A model generated the notes under the pieces. It was not told the DNA's origin, ran no database searches, and saw only the letters and a list, made by a program, of their open reading frames with translations. Of a stretch of DNA of 64,000 nt, positions 37,593 through 47,305 are shown in pieces. Where the stretch lies: the NCBI GenBank assembly GCA_016841445.1, contig JAENZD010000001.1, positions 310,001 through 374,000 of the forward strand, written 5' to 3'. The stretch is from Anaerolineaceae bacterium (GTDB taxonomy: Bacteria; Chloroflexota; Anaerolineae; Anaerolineales; Anaerolineaceae). Position 1 is the stretch's first letter. Each line of letters begins with the position of its first letter. A program made the position numbers and the translations under genes.

Positions 37593-38702
37593 TTGAAGAA
37601 AATAGTTGTCCTTTCGATAGGGATTATGTTTCTCATCGTGGGTTGCAGTCAAGCAATAGCAGAACCACCAAAACAAATCAACACGCAAATCCCAACTCAA
37701 ACAATAATCCCAAGCCAGATTCAACCACAAATCCCATTACCAACAACACAAACAGCATCACCAACGCCATCGCAAATCCCAACTCAAACAAATGCTCCAA
37801 CAGGTACAAACACGCCACCAATGGGTACGCTTACACCAACGGAAACTGAAGTTCAGCAGGTCATTGAAACGGGTACCCTTGAGTTTGAAAGCCAAGGTGA
37901 GTTACTTGAAAGAACTTATCTGGTATTTATTCCTAACTCCTATACGACCACCGAAAAATTTCCATTGGTGATATATTTACATAGCTATGGATGGAACGCT
38001 AAACAGGGGATGGCTTATACCCAACTCAACAAAGTAGGCAATGAAAACAATTTTATAATTGTGTACCCAAATGCAAGCAGAAATTGGAACAGCGGTCTCG
38101 GAGATAGTCCAAAGTGGAATACACAAGATTTCGATGATGTTGAATACATCAATAAATTGATCGACTCTTTACTTGAACAATATAGCATCGATCCTAACAG
38201 AATTTATGCTACAGGTTATTCCAATGGTGGTTTTATGGCATACAAATTAGCTTGCCAGCTAAGTCATCGTATAGCGGCAATAGCGACTGTCGGTGGACTT
38301 ATTTCAACAAGCGTTGAAGCTAATTGTTATCCAACTCACCCAACCCCAATTCTCCATATCCATGGTACAGAGGATACTTATGTACCGATTGAAGGTTATT
38401 CCGGATGGCTTACAGTAGATGAGACCATAAGTTATTGGACTAATTTCAATGGTTGTGCCCTGTCAGAAACCACATATTTGCCAGACACAAATCCAACAGA
38501 TCATAGCCATGTTGAAAAAATCAGTTATTCAAATTGTAATGATAATAGTAACGTAATTTATTACAAAATAATCAATGGTGGTCACACCTGGCCGGGTGCT
38601 GGCCCACCAGGTTACGCTGCGGGAAACACAAATCTTGATTTTAGTGCCAGTGAAGTTATATGGGAATTCTTTAATAATTTTAGTCTGACCTTTGAGAACT
38701 GA
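37593..38702 (+). CDS. Lipoprotein esterase (PHB depolymerase/feruloyl esterase type)
   Basis: 369 residues starting at TTG after AAGAAGG. A lipoprotein signal (FLIVGCS) and a long Thr/Pro/Gln spacer lead an alpha/beta hydrolase with nucleophile elbow GYSNGGF, oxyanion segment LHSYGWN and the acid/His pair near HGTEDTYVP and GGHTWPG. This is the LpqC/PHB-depolymerase arrangement, acting on secreted polyesters or plant-type esters. First cargo gene after intact comM; AT-rich compared with comM. Confidence 0.88.
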   Translation: MKKIVVLSIGIMFLIVGCSQAIAEPPKQINTQIPTQTIIPSQIQPQIPLPTTQTASPTPSQIPTQTNAPTGTNTPPMGTLTPTETEVQQVIETGTLEFESQGELLERTYLVFIPNSYTTTEKFPLVIYLHSYGWNAKQGMAYTQLNKVGNENNFIIVYPNASRNWNSGLGDSPKWNTQDFDDVEYINKLIDSLLEQYSIDPNRIYATGYSNGGFMAYKLACQLSHRIAAIATVGGLISTSVEANCYPTHPTPILHIHGTEDTYVPIEGYSGWLTVDETISYWTNFNGCALSETTYLPDTNPTDHSHVEKISYSNCNDNSNVIYYKIINGGHTWPGAGPPGYAAGNTNLDFSASEVIWEFFNNFSLTFEN

Positions 38703-38867
38703 TTAACTTTAACTTCCGTATTACTAATTATGTGTAACGTGTGCGCTGAATGAATTAATAGGTTCTTTTAGAAATAGTAAGTATCAAATCTCATTAATTA
38801 ATTTTGGATAAAGCTATTTGAACTCTACCCTCTTTCTTATCAATAACTTGCCTACAATTTGAACTTC

Positions 38868-39346
38868 ACACCTGCCCTTGTGGATTTAATGGCGATCCAG
38901 CGCGCCCCTGCACCTGTTCATCGACGATGGTCACACGCTACCAGAAGCGCATTTCGGGTCCGCTGATGGACCGGATCGATATCCACATGCAGGTGCCCAG
39001 GGTGGAATACCAGAAATTACGGGACATGCGACCCGGAGAAACCTCTGCAGATGTGCGGGTGAGGGTGGAAGCAGCCCGGCAGAAGCAGCGAGTACGCTTT
39101 GAGGGGACCGATATCGCCAGCAATGCGGATATGCGCCCGGCACAAATCCGGAAGTATTGCGAGCTGGATGATGCCTGCCAGGCGCTGATGAAAACCGCCA
39201 TGCGCCAACTGCAGCTGACAGCCCGGGCTTATCACCGGGTGCTGAAGCTCTCACGGACAATTGCTGATTTGGCTGGGGCGGAGGATATCACCCAGGTGCA
39301 CCTTGCGGAGGCACTGCAGTACCGACCAAAGTTGGAGTTGATGTGA
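38868..39346 (+). pseudogene. comM 3'-end copy A (truncated, frame intact)
   Basis: Matches comM from the codons for NPCPCG (36761 aligns with 38871) to the stop without frame loss; the longest internal ORF starts at 38927 (139 codons). About 11 residues differ from intact comM while roughly 50 codons differ silently, so it evolved under protein-level selection. The left junction TGAACTTCACACCTGC differs from comM (TGAACCCCTGC) by an extra five bases. It lacks the AAA+ core and cannot be active alone. Confidence 0.9.
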
Positions 39347-39647
39347 GGAATTTTGTAAGTCTCCTGACCATATGCATAAATTACATCAATATCTTAATTG
39401 AGATTGTTACGAATTGTTAAATAGTTGTAGAGGTAGATCTATTCAGGGATGAATCGGGAGACCTGAATTATTTGAACGCTCGCTGGTGCGGACACTGACA
39501 AGAACGTAGGCGAATTCGTGGAACTGGAAGCAAAAATTTTTTTTACTCTGCTTGACAAGACAATACCGAATTCTTGACGCTGTAAGTTAACAAAAGTATG
39601 CTTAAATTGAAAGCAAGAATCCATTAAAATTTGTTTGAGGAATAACT
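39347..39647. other. Spacer between copy A and the isomerase gene
   Basis: 301 bases of AT-rich DNA. No gene recognised. GTG 39648 is preceded by TTGAGGAATAAC. Confidence 0.5.
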
Positions 39648-40193
39648 GTGAGAAAACAAGTTTACGAAGAAATTCGAAAAAGAGCTTTAGCGATTTTTGA
39701 CAAAGCCAACATTGTTCTCAATGAAAAGGAAAAAGAAACCATCGAGGTGGCAGATTTTGGACTGGATGATATTTATCGAACAGGTTTACAGATCGTCACT
39801 TATGTAAATACACAACGAGTATGTGCAAAAGAACTTGCCTTATTGGAGGGTCAAACTTGTCCAGAACATTTTCATCCACCTCTTGCAAATGGTTATATTG
39901 GCAAGGAAGAAACATTTCGTTGTCGGTTTGGGAAAGTTTATTTGTATGTGGAAGGATTGAAAACCAAAAACCTTATAACCCATCCACCTCAGGGTGATGA
40001 AAAATATTATACAGTTTTCAATCAAATTATCCTTTACCCAGGCCAGCAATATACCCTAAAGCCAAACACAAAACATTGGTTTCAAGCAGGGCCAGATGGC
40101 GCTGTCGTTTCTGAATTCAGTACAAGAAGCTATGATGAAGAAGATGTTTTTACCGATCCAAGAATTAATAGGATTCCCGTCATAAACGATTAA
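39648..40193 (+). CDS. D-lyxose isomerase-like cupin
   Basis: 181 residues starting at GTG. Cupin metal ligands are visible in CPEHFHPPLANGYIGKEETF (His, His, Glu) and TKHWFQAG (His), the pattern of D-lyxose/D-ribose ketol-isomerase proteins. These convert D-lyxose to D-xylulose or D-mannose to D-fructose. It stands alone between comM copies A and B; the mannosidase and sugar transporter of the next module fit a mannose link by content only. Confidence 0.85.
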   Translation: MRKQVYEEIRKRALAIFDKANIVLNEKEKETIEVADFGLDDIYRTGLQIVTYVNTQRVCAKELALLEGQTCPEHFHPPLANGYIGKEETFRCRFGKVYLYVEGLKTKNLITHPPQGDEKYYTVFNQIILYPGQQYTLKPNTKHWFQAGPDGAVVSEFSTRSYDEEDVFTDPRINRIPVIND

Positions 40194-40269
40194 TTTATTT
40201 AACAAGAATACATTTCAACCATCCAAAGCAAACTACAATTAGGTTGTCCCGATATTTTGATGTGGCTTT

Positions 40270-40741
40270 ATGCAGCGGCTCTTATGGCGACTCGGCACGT
40301 CCCTACAACTGCTCCTCCACGATGGTTACGCGTTACCAGAAGCGCATCTCAGGGCCGTTGATGGACCGGATTGATATTCACATGCAGGTGCCAAGGGTGG
40401 AATACCAAAAGTTAAGGGATATGCGACCCGGGGAAACTTCTGCAGATGTGCGTGCCAGGGTGGAATCAGCGCGGGAGCGGCAGCGCGTTCGGTTTGAAGG
40501 AACCGATATCGCCAGTAATGCGGATATGCGGCCGGCGCAGGTGCGGAAATACTGTGCATTGGATGACCCCTGCCAGGCACTGATGAAAACTGCCATGCGG
40601 CAATTGCAGTTGACCGCAAGAGCCTATCACCGGGTGCTAAAGCTTTCAAGGACAGTTGCTGATCTGGCCGGGGCGGAGGATATCACCCAGGTGCACCTGG
40701 CGGAGGCGCTGCAGTACCATCCGAACCTGGAATTGATGTAA
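40270..40741 (+). pseudogene. comM 3'-end copy B (truncated, frame intact)
   Basis: Begins at the same comM codons as copy A. The knuckle reads LCSGSYGDSARPYNCSSTM against CPCGFYGDPTRPCTCSSTM, so one codon is missing and two of the Cys are lost. The rest of the Mg_chelatase_C domain is intact to the stop at 40741. Upstream, AAACTACA (40230-40237) resembles the junction motif but lies 33 bases before homology begins. Confidence 0.88.
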
Positions 40742-40887
40742 TTCAACGTTTTGATTGTAGTGCGGTTTCCGATTTTGATCCTTCCATTTCTTGTTCTCGC
40801 TCAGTCAGGCCCCTCTCCCCTTTGCTTCGTGGGGTAATAAAGATCGGTGAGAAAAAAGCGCTATTGGTGATCTTTCGATCAAGCCCC

Positions 40888-40914
40888 AGCTCGGTCTGGA
40901 GACCTGCGAGAGCT
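40888..40914. terminator. Hairpin near the end of the mannosidase gene
   Basis: AGCTCGGTCT (40888-40897) pairs with AGACC (40900-40904) and GAGCT (40910-40914) with a five-base bulge. It lies 21 bases beyond the mannosidase stop on the reverse strand. The T-run is weak, so the assignment is tentative. Confidence 0.35.
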
Positions 40915-40934
40915 AGTGTAACTTTCTTTCAATT

Positions 40935-43900
40935 TCACTCCGGCAAATTGTCTTCCTTCTGCTTTTTTAATTTATCTATAAAGCGTATGCTCACGATCTG
41001 ATGCCCTTTCACCGTTAGCCGGATACTGCCATCTGCTGCTGGTGTGAGATCAGAGATTTTATTTTCGGCAAGGTTGATTTGCACGGCTTGCAAAAATGGC
41101 CGCAGCGGTTTCAGGTTGAGCTGGATGGGTTCGGCAGAGATATTATATCCCCTGATGACCCAACCATTTTCGTCTTCCGATTCTTTCACCGCGCTGATCA
41201 CAAAGGCTGAGGGTGTGTGAGTAACAAAGGATCCTGAATTTTCAAGTTGCCCTGAATGTAGGCCAGTTGAAACCGCCCTGAGTTTGGTCTCAAAGGCATA
41301 GGCCTGCTGGAATGCGTTCTCCCAGCCGCCCTGGTGGGGGATGATGACATATTCAAAAGACCATTTTCCGGGCATCTGTGCACCCGGGGTCTCCAGTGCT
41401 GGCCCGGCATGGCCCTGGCGCAAGCGCATATCGTCCCGAGAGAGCATGCCCACGCACCGCAACAGTGTCAGTGCGATTGTAGTTTCTTCTGTCTCCTGGT
41501 GTGGGATCACCTCCACTTCGGGTAGACCGCGGTTGGCGATCATCAAACCGATTTTGCCGTTGGATATCTCGGTGAAAGAACGCTGCGGCACTTCGGGGCG
41601 GGGAGCTTCCACCCAGGAATCGTCTGCAGTGGGTAGGTTCAGTTGTCGATTAACCACTTCGAAATGGCCATCATAGGCGGCTTCCTCCACGAAGAATGGG
41701 GCCGGGAAGTGCACTCGCAAACGATGATCTTCGGCCAGGTTAGTTATTTCGGTTTGGATTTCGATGCGCGGCATGTTGGGTATCAATGAAATGCGGCTGA
41801 CCAACGGTATCGAGACCAGCGACGCGACTCGCGCTTTTCGGTTGGGTGCAAGTTTAGCCGGGGTTTTTAAGATAAGGTTGATTTCAAGCGATTGGCATTC
41901 ACTGGTTTGGATCGTTTTGATATCGGTTACCCGGGGATAATAGAGCGTATCTGCCTCCAGAGGACAGTAATTGTATTCATCTCCGGCATCACTGCCATCC
42001 ACAAAACGGTTCAGGCCTTCGTAAACAGCACCGGTTTGTTTGTCTTCAATGGTCAGTGAGCCATCCTTTGGGTTTGCCTCAACTTTGAAATAGTCGTTCT
42101 CAATCACAAACGGCGGTTTGCGCTTACGGGCAGTCTCCAATTGATTTAAGAGTTTCAAACCCAGGTCAGATTGGGCAAACTTCAGCGCTAGAGGCAGGAA
42201 AGGTTTGAGCCATGGTTTGACCGCCTTTGCTGGGGCTGTTTCTGGGGCATTCACCACGCGCAGCCATACCGTGCGCCATCCCAGGGGGGGAACCCGAGGT
42301 GCCGTAATGCGGATCGTGGATGCCATTGGCGAATGCGCGCTCACATGAAAGTGGGTGATCGTTGGGTCGGCTTCATATTCAGCAATCAGCGCTTCTGCTC
42401 GTCGCCAGTCTTTGATATTGGGCTGATCCCGATCATCAAGAACCGCATCGATGGTCACAATGTGCTTATCTCGGTTTACCTTAACCCGGGTGATGGCTGA
42501 CCCTGCAATCCATCCTTCATTGACAGCGCCAATGGTATCCCGCAACGCTTTTTGCGGAAGCAGCACATTGGCGAATTCTTCATTGCTGGCACCGATGAAA
42601 GTGAAGGGGAGCATGCGGCCTTCTTCATCAATAACTTCAAAATCCGTCACATCGACAGGCAGTTGGATGTCAACATCAACCAGTCCCTGGTTTTCAAAAC
42701 CGTGTGGATTGTATACTACAACAGCTGAAAACACGCCTTCCATGAGGGTGTTTGTGGCTTCTGCCAGGCTTTTCAGCGCTTGTTGGGTGAGTGCTTCGCC
42801 AATCTGCTCAGCCTGATCAAAGCGCGGCCGCATTTCATCATGTACCTGATCAATGGAGCATCCGCAAATGGAGTCGTGGGGATGATTTTCCATCAGCCGC
42901 CGCCAGGCCTGCCGGACAATCGGCGCAGTGTGCGTGATGTGATTTGACGCAATTTCCTCCGTGGATCGTTGGCGCCATTTCAGGTTTTGAGACCGGTTCT
43001 GGATCATATGCTCAGAAAAAACTGTAAATGGCTCAGTCCATTTTTCCAGAAGCAGTTGGCAGGCATGATTTCGCTGCTTGATCCACATCCGGGTTGAAAG
43101 TACTCCCGGCAGTAAATGGGCATGGTCGCAGGCACGCAGTTCGCCATGGATGGTAGGGATCGGTTGCCCCATTTGGTCGAGCTGATCTTTGATGGCATGG
43201 ATATAGTTTGGGTAAGTTGAATGTATCACTTGCGTATTGTGAAGATGTTCGTTTGCGTAGGCAATGACTTGTGATGTGAAGGGGGATGGCTCCATATGGT
43301 CGGTGCCCAGCAATATCAGGTGGGCGTCAATGGTGGAATGCGCCGCCAGGGACTGCCCAGCCTGGGCAATGGCTTCTGTGAACAGAGCCGGATCGCTGGT
43401 TGGCAGCGCAGCGCCATTGCTGTAGCTGTCTCGCAAATAAGCCAGAAACACCTTTGAGCCGTCTGGCGCTTCCCACCACAATTCGGTCGGATTTTCACCG
43501 CTCACCCCGCGCCATAAAGATGAAGTTTCGATCTCAAAGCCCTGGAAAATTTGTGGGGTCTGGCCAGGATGTCCAAATGGATCAGGGATGTATCCGACCC
43601 GCATCTTTGGACCAAATTTTTCTGCGGTTCGAGTGCCTTGCAGCAGGTTTCGGATGTGGGCTTCCGGGCTGACCAGGAACATATCGGGCAGGATATGCCA
43701 GGGACCGATCAGGATGCGTCCTGACTGGATGTGTTTTTTCAAGATGGCTTCGTTTTCGGGCCGCATGTGCAGATAATCATCCAGAATGATGGTTTGCCCG
43801 TCGAGCATGAAATGTTTAAAGTCCGGGTCTTCATCCAGAATTTCAAGCAGTTTATCAACCAGAGGCACAAGTTTCAGACGGAATTGTTGAAAGGTCAGGT

Positions 43901-43949
43901 ACCATTCACGATCCCAATGGGTATGAGAAATTAGATGCAGTTTTTTCAT
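40935..43949 (-). CDS. Alpha-mannosidase, glycoside hydrolase family 38
   Basis: 1004 residues. Zinc ligands start at HTHWDREW (His9, His11, Asp13 region), YIPDPFGH carries the nucleophile Asp123, and ENHPHDSICGC supplies the later His ligand. The C-terminal half is the usual GH38 beta domain. Start ATG 43949 has GGAG eight bases upstream; the longer frame to 43967 adds six unsupported codons. It follows the sugar transporter gene, so the pair likely imports and trims mannosides. GC is higher than in neighbouring cargo. Confidence 0.95.
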   Translation of the reverse strand: MKKLHLISHTHWDREWYLTFQQFRLKLVPLVDKLLEILDEDPDFKHFMLDGQTIILDDYLHMRPENEAILKKHIQSGRILIGPWHILPDMFLVSPEAHIRNLLQGTRTAEKFGPKMRVGYIPDPFGHPGQTPQIFQGFEIETSSLWRGVSGENPTELWWEAPDGSKVFLAYLRDSYSNGAALPTSDPALFTEAIAQAGQSLAAHSTIDAHLILLGTDHMEPSPFTSQVIAYANEHLHNTQVIHSTYPNYIHAIKDQLDQMGQPIPTIHGELRACDHAHLLPGVLSTRMWIKQRNHACQLLLEKWTEPFTVFSEHMIQNRSQNLKWRQRSTEEIASNHITHTAPIVRQAWRRLMENHPHDSICGCSIDQVHDEMRPRFDQAEQIGEALTQQALKSLAEATNTLMEGVFSAVVVYNPHGFENQGLVDVDIQLPVDVTDFEVIDEEGRMLPFTFIGASNEEFANVLLPQKALRDTIGAVNEGWIAGSAITRVKVNRDKHIVTIDAVLDDRDQPNIKDWRRAEALIAEYEADPTITHFHVSAHSPMASTIRITAPRVPPLGWRTVWLRVVNAPETAPAKAVKPWLKPFLPLALKFAQSDLGLKLLNQLETARKRKPPFVIENDYFKVEANPKDGSLTIEDKQTGAVYEGLNRFVDGSDAGDEYNYCPLEADTLYYPRVTDIKTIQTSECQSLEINLILKTPAKLAPNRKARVASLVSIPLVSRISLIPNMPRIEIQTEITNLAEDHRLRVHFPAPFFVEEAAYDGHFEVVNRQLNLPTADDSWVEAPRPEVPQRSFTEISNGKIGLMIANRGLPEVEVIPHQETEETTIALTLLRCVGMLSRDDMRLRQGHAGPALETPGAQMPGKWSFEYVIIPHQGGWENAFQQAYAFETKLRAVSTGLHSGQLENSGSFVTHTPSAFVISAVKESEDENGWVIRGYNISAEPIQLNLKPLRPFLQAVQINLAENKISDLTPAADGSIRLTVKGHQIVSIRFIDKLKKQKEDNLPE

Positions 43950-43985
43950 CGTCGTCGCTCCAAACATCGCATAATAAGACAGGCC

Positions 43986-45365
43986 TCAGGCGAATTCAGG
44001 TTGTTTGACATGTTTTGCTTCAATGGCCGCCTGGATTTCCAGTTCGCGTTTGTGGTCAATAGGCAGAAACACTAATAAAAGGATGCCAGCAGCCAGGAAG
44101 ATGGCTGGTATCAGCCCCGTCCCAAAACGAATCGCCCGAACCACTTCCGCACTCTGTTGCTTGACGTTACCAATATATCCCGCCGAGCTTAGCAGCGCGC
44201 TCAATATCAGCGGCTGCACGCTGGCTGCAGGCAGCATGATGGTGGCGATAAGGCCTCGGATGACACCCGGCTGGCGTTTTCCGGTTTCCAATTCAATGTG
44301 ATCAACAACCAGACCTGATAAGGGCGCATAAATGGCGGAATTGAAACCATATCCAAACAGGATGACCACATAAGTGGCGGCTGTTACCCAATAATTGATG
44401 GGGAAGGTCAAAATCAGATGTCCGGCTAATGCAATCAGGAGGCCTTTCCATAATATGTCCCTGGAACCAAATTTCTTGACCCATTTGATGACAAAGGGAA
44501 ACAGGATCATCTGTCCAACGCCTGTCAGGACGTCAGGAATCGTGGCTTTCAACCCTGAGACTTCCAAGACATTGTCCATGTAGTAGAGATATCCAGAAAA
44601 ATAATTGCCGATGCCGCACTGCATTAAAAAGAACGAAAAGATAAAGATAAGGAATGTCCTGTCTCTGAAAAGGTTTTTGGAAAGGGCAAACAGATCTTTC
44701 ATCCCCCTGGTGACCTCCATATTTTCATAAAACTTTTCATCTTCCCTGACAAAGCGTGAGCCGATCCAGATCAACACAAGGCCGAAGATGAATGTGCCAG
44801 AGAAAATCGCAACCACGGCTGTTCGGCTGAAATCCCCGGTCAGGAACCAGACCGGGATCATGCCACCCAAAAACACGGGAATCTGGTTGACATAGCTGGC
44901 AATTACCTGCACCTCAGTTCGTTCTGCAGAATCTAAAAAGGTGTTCACAGTAAAGGCCATAAAGCTGACCCCCAGCATGGTTTGTGCGCCTTCATAGATG
45001 ACCAGAAGCACCAGAAGATAAATGGCGGTGATAGTTTCGGACCAGCCTGGCGAAGCCAGAAGCAGGATGATGACCGAAAAGCCAATGATGGGGATGGACC
45101 AGCGGATCAGGGGTAGATATTTTCCACGCCCGGTTTTGAAAGGGCGCTTATCGGCCCAGAAACCAATGATGGGGTCGTTGATTCCATTCCAGATGCTGAA
45201 AATCAGGAAAATGACCCCATAGGTCGCCGGGCTAAGGCCCACCACATCAGTGAAGAATTTCATGAATGAACTGGTGACGATCACGATCACCAGAGCAGAC
45301 CCGGCGGAGATGAAGTTCATCAGGATTTTTCTTTTCAATGTGTAAAAATCTTTGACTGCTGGCAT
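43986..45365 (-). CDS. GPH-type sugar/cation symporter (MFS)
   Basis: 459 residues with 12 helices. The pattern is that of the glycoside-pentoside-hexuronide family: WNGINDPIIGFWADKRPFKTGRGKYLP in the first loop and the ADK-R motif. It precedes the mannosidase by 36 bases, so the product is probably a mannoside or mannose transporter. Upstream lie a truncated URO-D fragment and the divergent TetR gene. Confidence 0.9.
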   Translation of the reverse strand: MPAVKDFYTLKRKILMNFISAGSALVIVIVTSSFMKFFTDVVGLSPATYGVIFLIFSIWNGINDPIIGFWADKRPFKTGRGKYLPLIRWSIPIIGFSVIILLLASPGWSETITAIYLLVLLVIYEGAQTMLGVSFMAFTVNTFLDSAERTEVQVIASYVNQIPVFLGGMIPVWFLTGDFSRTAVVAIFSGTFIFGLVLIWIGSRFVREDEKFYENMEVTRGMKDLFALSKNLFRDRTFLIFIFSFFLMQCGIGNYFSGYLYYMDNVLEVSGLKATIPDVLTGVGQMILFPFVIKWVKKFGSRDILWKGLLIALAGHLILTFPINYWVTAATYVVILFGYGFNSAIYAPLSGLVVDHIELETGKRQPGVIRGLIATIMLPAASVQPLILSALLSSAGYIGNVKQQSAEVVRAIRFGTGLIPAIFLAAGILLLVFLPIDHKRELEIQAAIEAKHVKQPEFA

Positions 45366-45477
45366 GGATTGCTCCTCTAATTCTGTTTGGGTTGATAAGG
45401 CTTTCCGGCTGCTTTTATCTATGCTTTATTTCATTAATGTGATGAAGAACTCGATCATTTTGATCGGCAAACCATTC

Positions 45478-45783
45478 TCAATTTGAAAAGCGAAATGCCT
45501 CGGCGGTTTCAAACAAGGCGACGATGTTTTCAGGTGGCACATCGGCCTGAATATTGTGGATCTGGTTGAAGACAAACCCACCACCCGGTGCGAAGATTTC
45601 AACGCGCTCATTCACGTGCGCCGCAATTTCAGCCGGGCTTGCCTGGGGCAGCACGGTCTGGGTGTCGCAGCCGCCGCCCCAAAACGTGATTTGATCGCCA
45701 AATTCTAACTTCAGGGTTTGGGCATCGCTTCTCGTTTTCCTGTGATGGCCAGATAAACTTTCGCCGAATATTGACACTGTCAA
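45478..45783 (-). pseudogene. C-terminal remnant of a uroporphyrinogen-decarboxylase-family gene
   Basis: The residues EFGDQITFWGGGCDTQTVLP, then APGGGFVFNQIHNIQADVPPENI, are the C-terminal third of URO-D/methyltransferase-like proteins. The first 20 residues do not match, and the N-terminal two thirds of the gene are absent. It was likely part of the sugar-utilisation cluster, as such proteins often accompany glycosidases, and was cut at the tetR-side boundary. Confidence 0.75.
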
Positions 45784-45838
45784 TATACAGACAAATTGTA
45801 CATGAGTATGTTTACACTGTCAATATTTGTGGTATGAT
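45768..45838 (+). promoter_or_regulatory. tetR promoter with palindromic operator
   Basis: ATATTGACACTGTCAATAT (45768-45786) is a perfect 19-base palindrome. A second half site, ACACTGTCAATAT (45814-45826), overlaps a -35 TTTACA (45811-45816) spaced 16 bases from -10 TATGAT (45833-45838). This arrangement fits autorepression by the TetR protein starting at 45845, and the palindrome may also serve leftward transcription. Confidence 0.7.
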
Positions 45839-45844
45839 CTGGAT

Positions 45845-46432
45845 ATGGAAAGCGACACCTATCATCACGGAAACCTCAAGAAAGCGCTGATCACCACCGG
45901 ATTGGAAATCCTCTCTGAAAAGGGGATAGAGGGGTTGAGCCTGAGGAAAGTAGCCAGGCGGGTGGGGGTGAGTCATGCTGCCCCCTACAATCATTTTTCT
46001 GATAAACAGGCTTTGCTGGCAGCGATTTCCACGGAAGGTCATAAGCAGCTTTATGAGACTCTGTTCAGGATCTTTGATTCGATGAAGCACGCCTCAGAAG
46101 ATATCCTTCTGGAAATTGCCTGGGCGTACCTGCAGTTCGCCGTAGAAGATCCCGGCCGGTTCAAGCTGATGTTTTCTGGCGCGCTGGATGAGGAAAGCAA
46201 ACATCCGGAATTTGTGGAAATCGCTTCTAAGAATATTGCTCTTCTGGAAGCAATCATTCAGTTTTGCAAGGAAGATGGGCGGTTGCCGGCGGAGGCCTTA
46301 GAAATCGCGGCTATAAAACTGTGGAGTTCTGTGCATGGATTTACAAGTTTGGTTCTGGAGGATCAGTTTCCACCGGAATATATGCAGGCACATCAGCTCA
46401 GGGAGCTGCTCAAAGCGGTGGTTTCCCCCTAA
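45845..46432 (+). CDS. TetR family transcriptional regulator
   Basis: 195 residues. The N-terminal HTH reads GLEILSEKGIEGLSLRKVARRVGVSHAAPYNHFSDKQALLAAI. The C-terminus resembles the TetR_C group with WAYLQFAVEDPGRFKLMFS. Start ATG 45845; the frame opens at 45827 without support. Divergent from the URO-D remnant/transporter/mannosidase group, so it probably controls these. Confidence 0.9.
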   Translation: MESDTYHHGNLKKALITTGLEILSEKGIEGLSLRKVARRVGVSHAAPYNHFSDKQALLAAISTEGHKQLYETLFRIFDSMKHASEDILLEIAWAYLQFAVEDPGRFKLMFSGALDEESKHPEFVEIASKNIALLEAIIQFCKEDGRLPAEALEIAAIKLWSSVHGFTSLVLEDQFPPEYMQAHQLRELLKAVVSP

Positions 46433-46686
46433 TTGAAAAATTGCTGGTCAAAAAGGACTCGGTAGGATTCGAACCTGGGGCTGAGAAGATGACTTTTAAT
46501 TCCATATTAGACAGAAACAATGCCTCAACAAAATGAATAGTTTATGCCTTCCCTAATAGCATTACATCAATAATTCCCCCAGTCGTCTTCCTTTTTGTCA
46601 TTTTATTGTAAATATAAGACATAATTTCGAATTTTAATTCGCCGAAATTCTTGTAATTCTGATACATAGCGTCGACTTCGGAGGTC

Positions 46687-47097
46687 CGCTAACTGAAGCG
46701 CATATCAGGTCCGCTGGTGGACCGGTTCGACATCCACATGCAGGTGTTTCAGGTGGAATATCAGAAATTGCGCGATATGGGCATGGGGGAATCCTCAGCA
46801 AATGTGCGGGCAAGAGTAGAAACTGCCCGGCAGCGCCAGTGTGAGCGGCTTGAAGGTACCAACATCGCCTCCAATCCCGATATGCGCCCCGCGCATATCC
46901 GGAAGTACTGCGTTTTGGATGAACCCTGCCAGCTGCTGATGAAAACTGTCATGCGCCAATTACAGCTGACCGCCCGAGCTTATCACCCGGTGCTCAAGCT
47001 GAGCCGCACGATTGCTGATTTGGCGGGGTCCCAGGCGATCACCCAGGTGTATTTAGCGGAGGCGCTGCAGTACCTGCCCAAGCTGGATGTGATGTGA
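46687..47097 (+). pseudogene. comM 3'-end copy C (truncated)
   Basis: Homology starts at CGCTAAC-TGAAGCG, matching CGCTACCAGAAGCG of comM (near 36833), and runs in frame to the stop. It starts about 70 bases later in comM than copies A, B and D, and an in-frame TAA sits at the junction. Amino acid changes are more frequent than in A or B (for example RFDIHMQVFQ, SNPDMRPAHI, YHPVLKLS). Confidence 0.88.
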
Positions 47098-47305
47098 TAG
47101 ATAATTCCGGTCTTAATGTCCAAAGAAGCGAAGCGATGTGGGGGTTGTTCAGGCGCAGCAGAGAAACCTCTGGTGACACGCAATCGGAGGTGAGGGCACT
47201 TCAAGAACGAAGCTCCACACTAAAACATTAGGCTGCGTAAACTGCAGCGGAAGATGACATGCAGAAGGGGTTATTCATCCACAAGATATCACCAACTTGA
47301 AGAAA

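Noticed and set aside
46452-46480. tRNA 3'-end-like sequence on the reverse strand (GGTTCGAATCC)
   Set aside because: The T-arm pairs for only three bases and no D-arm, anticodon arm or acceptor stem was found. It may be chance or a fossil attachment site.
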